This document shows positions 53,729 through 55,310 of a stretch of 55,310 bases of DNA, piece after piece. Each line of letters starts with the position of its first letter. The first letter of the stretch is position 1. Location of the stretch: assembly GCA_949288805.1 (NCBI GenBank), contig CASELL010000012.1:1-55310 (forward strand), given 5' to 3'. The notes beneath the pieces are model-generated. The model made no database searches. It saw nothing but the letters and a program-made list of their open reading frames with translations, and was not told the DNA's origin. This DNA comes from an uncultured Alphaproteobacteria bacterium (lineage in GTDB: Bacteria; Pseudomonadota; Alphaproteobacteria; Rickettsiales; UBA1997). Position numbers and translations under genes: made by a program.

Positions 53729-54002
53729 GTGAATAAATTGATTAAAAAATAAAGATTTTATTAATTTTTTAAGAAATGAGTTAATTATAAAAATAGACCT
53801 AATCACAATAGCAAATTTTAATAAATTTCATAATTTTTTTGGAAATAACGATTGTTATCCAGATGATTGGGACTGTAAGCCTCAAGGTGGTGGTGGACCT
53901 TGTGGACCAGGTAATAGTTGTTATCCATCAATTTGTACACCAGATAGAAATAATTGTGGTCCAGATTATTGCTATCCTGATAAATGCTTTCCAGAAAAAT
54001 AA
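53729..54002 (+). CDS. candidate Cys-X-Pro RiPP precursor peptide (start and frame uncertain)
   Basis: An open frame (53742-54002) encodes a 50-residue Pro/Gly/Cys-rich C-terminus starting DCYPDDWDC after a helical, charged N-terminal part. All eight cysteines are followed by X-Pro (CYP, CKP, CGP, CYP, CTP, CGP, CYP, CFP), separated by 7, 9, 6, 5, 7, 5 and 5 residues, with a GGGG linker. No ATG, GTG or TTG starts the frame. A GTG at 53729 lies in the frame one base away: removal of one A from the A6 run (53744-53749) would give a 90-residue peptide of 40 leader plus 50 core residues. A rare ATT start is an alternative. It lies between a radical SAM maturase and an ABC exporter. Confidence 0.6.
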
Positions 54003-54012
54003 TTAATTATAA

Positions 54013-54049
54013 GGTAGTATTTATTATTTATTAAATAATAAATACTATC
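54013..54049 (+). terminator. long hairpin after the precursor gene
   Basis: GGTAGTATTTATTATTTA (54013-54030) pairs almost perfectly with the bases 54031-54049, an 18-bp stem with a minimal loop and one G-T pair. It lies 11 bases after the precursor stop. Such hairpins often attenuate downstream genes so that the precursor is made in excess over export and modification proteins. No T-run follows directly, so a processing or attenuation role is as likely as full termination. Confidence 0.6.
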
Positions 54050-54158
54050 ATTTATGTAAAAAATAACCAAATAAAATAATTTTATATTAGTAAAATAAAG
54101 TTTTATTGAAAAAACTATTATTAAGTGTAATTATAACAATATGTAATGATTAGTTTTT

Positions 54159-55310
54159 ATGAACTTTTTATTTAAGTGGTTAAATAGAGTTAAGTATATA
54201 ATAATTATTGTTATGTTTTTAACTCTACTACAAAAGTATATAGATTCAATTTTAATGCCTTATTTTATTAAAGAGATAATAGATAAATTATCTTTAAATG
54301 TAAGAAATATAAATCAATATTTTTATATATTGTTATTTTATGGTATTGTTAATTTATTTTCAATAACAACATCAAATTTAATAAGTTATTTACAAATAAA
54401 ACATGATTATAAGTTTTATCATATATATTTTATTAATAATATATTGAAAAATAGTTTAGAAAATTCAAAAAATTATTTTGATAAAAATAGTTCAAATGCA
54501 ATTATTTCAAATATATACAAATTAGCAAGTAATTGCGAATATATAGTAAATACGATAACATTAACAATAATACCTAATATTATTATTTTAATAATATATA
54601 TATTTTCTTTAAATAAAATAAATACATCAATAGTGTTGCCAATAATTATATGGTCTTTTACTTATTCTGTAATATCTTATATTACTTCTAAAATTAATAA
54701 AAAAAACTTTCTAGATCTTGAAAGAACATATAATGATATAGATTCTGAAATGAATAATAGTTTAAGCAATATAAGTAGTATAAAATCATTTAGTAATGAA
54801 CTATATGAAATTAATAAAATTAAAAAAATATCTAAAAATAACTTTATTGTGAAAAATAAAATTAATATTTTAAATACAATCAATAGTTTTATATCTGGTG
54901 GTTTTGATATCTTTTTTAATGTTTTTTTATTTATTTTATTAATAGAAAAGTTTATTAAAAATCAATTAGGTATTGATGATATATTTTTTATATTTTATAC
55001 AATACAAAATATGAATGGTTATTTATTAGCTATAATAAAAAATTCATTCTCTACTTATGATTCTTTTTATAAAATAAAAATACATGAAAACTATTTAAAA
55101 GATGAAGATATTATTTTGAATAATAAAAAAGATTATGTAAAATTTAAAACTCCAACTATAAATATTAAAGACATCTCTTTTTCTTATTCAAAAGGTATAC
55201 CAGTTTTCTCTAACTTCTCCCTCTCCATCCCCCCTTATCAAAAAGTAGGAATAGTAGGTTATAGTGGAGCAGGTAAATCTACATTAGTTAATTTATTATT
55301 AAGGTTTTAT
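54159..55310 (+). CDS. ABC exporter, permease-ATPase fusion (partial)
   Basis: The ATG at 54159-54161 opens a frame of 384 codons that runs off the right edge. The first ~285 residues are an ABC exporter membrane domain with about six helices (residues ~12-35, 55-78, 125-165, 245-285). The nucleotide-binding domain then begins at NIKDISFSYSKGIPVFSNFSL and contains Walker A GYSGAGKST. The remaining motifs are beyond the window. It has no N-terminal C39 peptidase domain. Placement after the precursor suggests peptide export. Confidence 0.9.
   Translation, partial: MNFLFKWLNRVKYIIIIVMFLTLLQKYIDSILMPYFIKEIIDKLSLNVRNINQYFYILLFYGIVNLFSITTSNLISYLQIKHDYKFYHIYFINNILKNSLENSKNYFDKNSSNAIISNIYKLASNCEYIVNTITLTIIPNIIILIIYIFSLNKINTSIVLPIIIWSFTYSVISYITSKINKKNFLDLERTYNDIDSEMNNSLSNISSIKSFSNELYEINKIKKISKNNFIVKNKINILNTINSFISGGFDIFFNVFLFILLIEKFIKNQLGIDDIFFIFYTIQNMNGYLLAIIKNSFSTYDSFYKIKIHENYLKDEDIILNNKKDYVKFKTPTINIKDISFSYSKGIPVFSNFSLSIPPYQKVGIVGYSGAGKSTLVNLLLRFY

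Noticed and set aside
53776-53784. ATG near the start of the candidate precursor
   Set aside because: It is out of frame with the Cys-rich core and meets a stop after one further codon.
54677-54883. Hydrophobic 68-codon frame on the minus strand
   Set aside because: It lies wholly inside the ABC exporter gene on the other strand and reflects the complement of Asn/Lys/Ile codons.
1-55310. CRISPR array or insertion sequence
   Set aside because: No regularly spaced direct repeats and no transposase motifs or terminal inverted repeats were seen; the only long simple repeat is the (GA)11 tract.

Overview
The window is very AT-rich chromosomal DNA from a Gram-negative alphaproteobacterium with a reduced, host-associated look, most likely a Rickettsiales- or Holosporales-like lineage (inference). 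Support: a TrcR (DUF1013) regulator, a DUF2335 membrane protein, a VirD4 coupling ATPase, two adjacent gene-transfer-agent (GTA) tail genes, LPS genes (lpxB, lptA, lptB), a tolQRAB cluster and heavy Asn/Ile/Lys codon use. TGA works as a stop codon, so the standard bacterial code applies.

Layout. 1-4.8 kb (minus): mnmG, a small membrane protein, a DUF4349 protein and virD4. 5.0-8.5 kb (plus): an unrecognised 1151-residue repeat protein divergent from virD4, a candidate secreted effector. 8.5-11.8 kb (minus): a two-gene DUF262 / DUF262-DUF1524 pair resembling GmrSD-type restriction. 11.9-18.2 kb (plus): lpxB-lptA-lptB, a porin, murB and a thioredoxin-like/NHL propeller protein. 18.1-21.5 kb (minus): TMEM43-like protein, holB, a Nudix-like protein and secB. 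21.6-28.8 kb: ybaB, the GTA pair, an esterase running into a tRNA-Leu(GAG), rnhA, rmuC, an mtnN-like gene and an htpG broken by a +1 frameshift. 28.8-35.9 kb: an unrecognised gene of unusually high GC, a PH-domain protein, trcR, a HAD hydrolase, a LysR regulator, an unknown protein, yifB/comM and a possible lptC. 35.9-39.5 kb (minus): tolQ-tolR-tolA-tolB with no pal next to it. 39.6-42.8 kb: an rluD-type pseudouridine synthase, lnt, a DUF2335 gene and two small genes.

Two accessory regions stand out. At 42.9-47.6 kb lies a single-polypeptide (type ISP, LlaGI-like) restriction-modification enzyme: Mrr-type nuclease, SF2 helicase and gamma N6-adenine methylase. It is split into two frames exactly at a perfect (GA)11 microsatellite just after the helicase Walker A motif. 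Losing one repeat unit or gaining two would restore one reading frame of about 1572 residues, so this looks like a phase-variable restriction system caught OFF. At 52.5-55.3 kb lies a candidate ribosomally made, modified peptide (RiPP) locus: a radical SAM/SPASM maturase, a short precursor-like peptide in which all eight cysteines sit in Cys-X-Pro motifs, a strong hairpin and an ABC exporter cut by the window end. An exported choloylglycine-hydrolase-family enzyme and a lipoprotein/LpoB/LPP20 cassette precede it.
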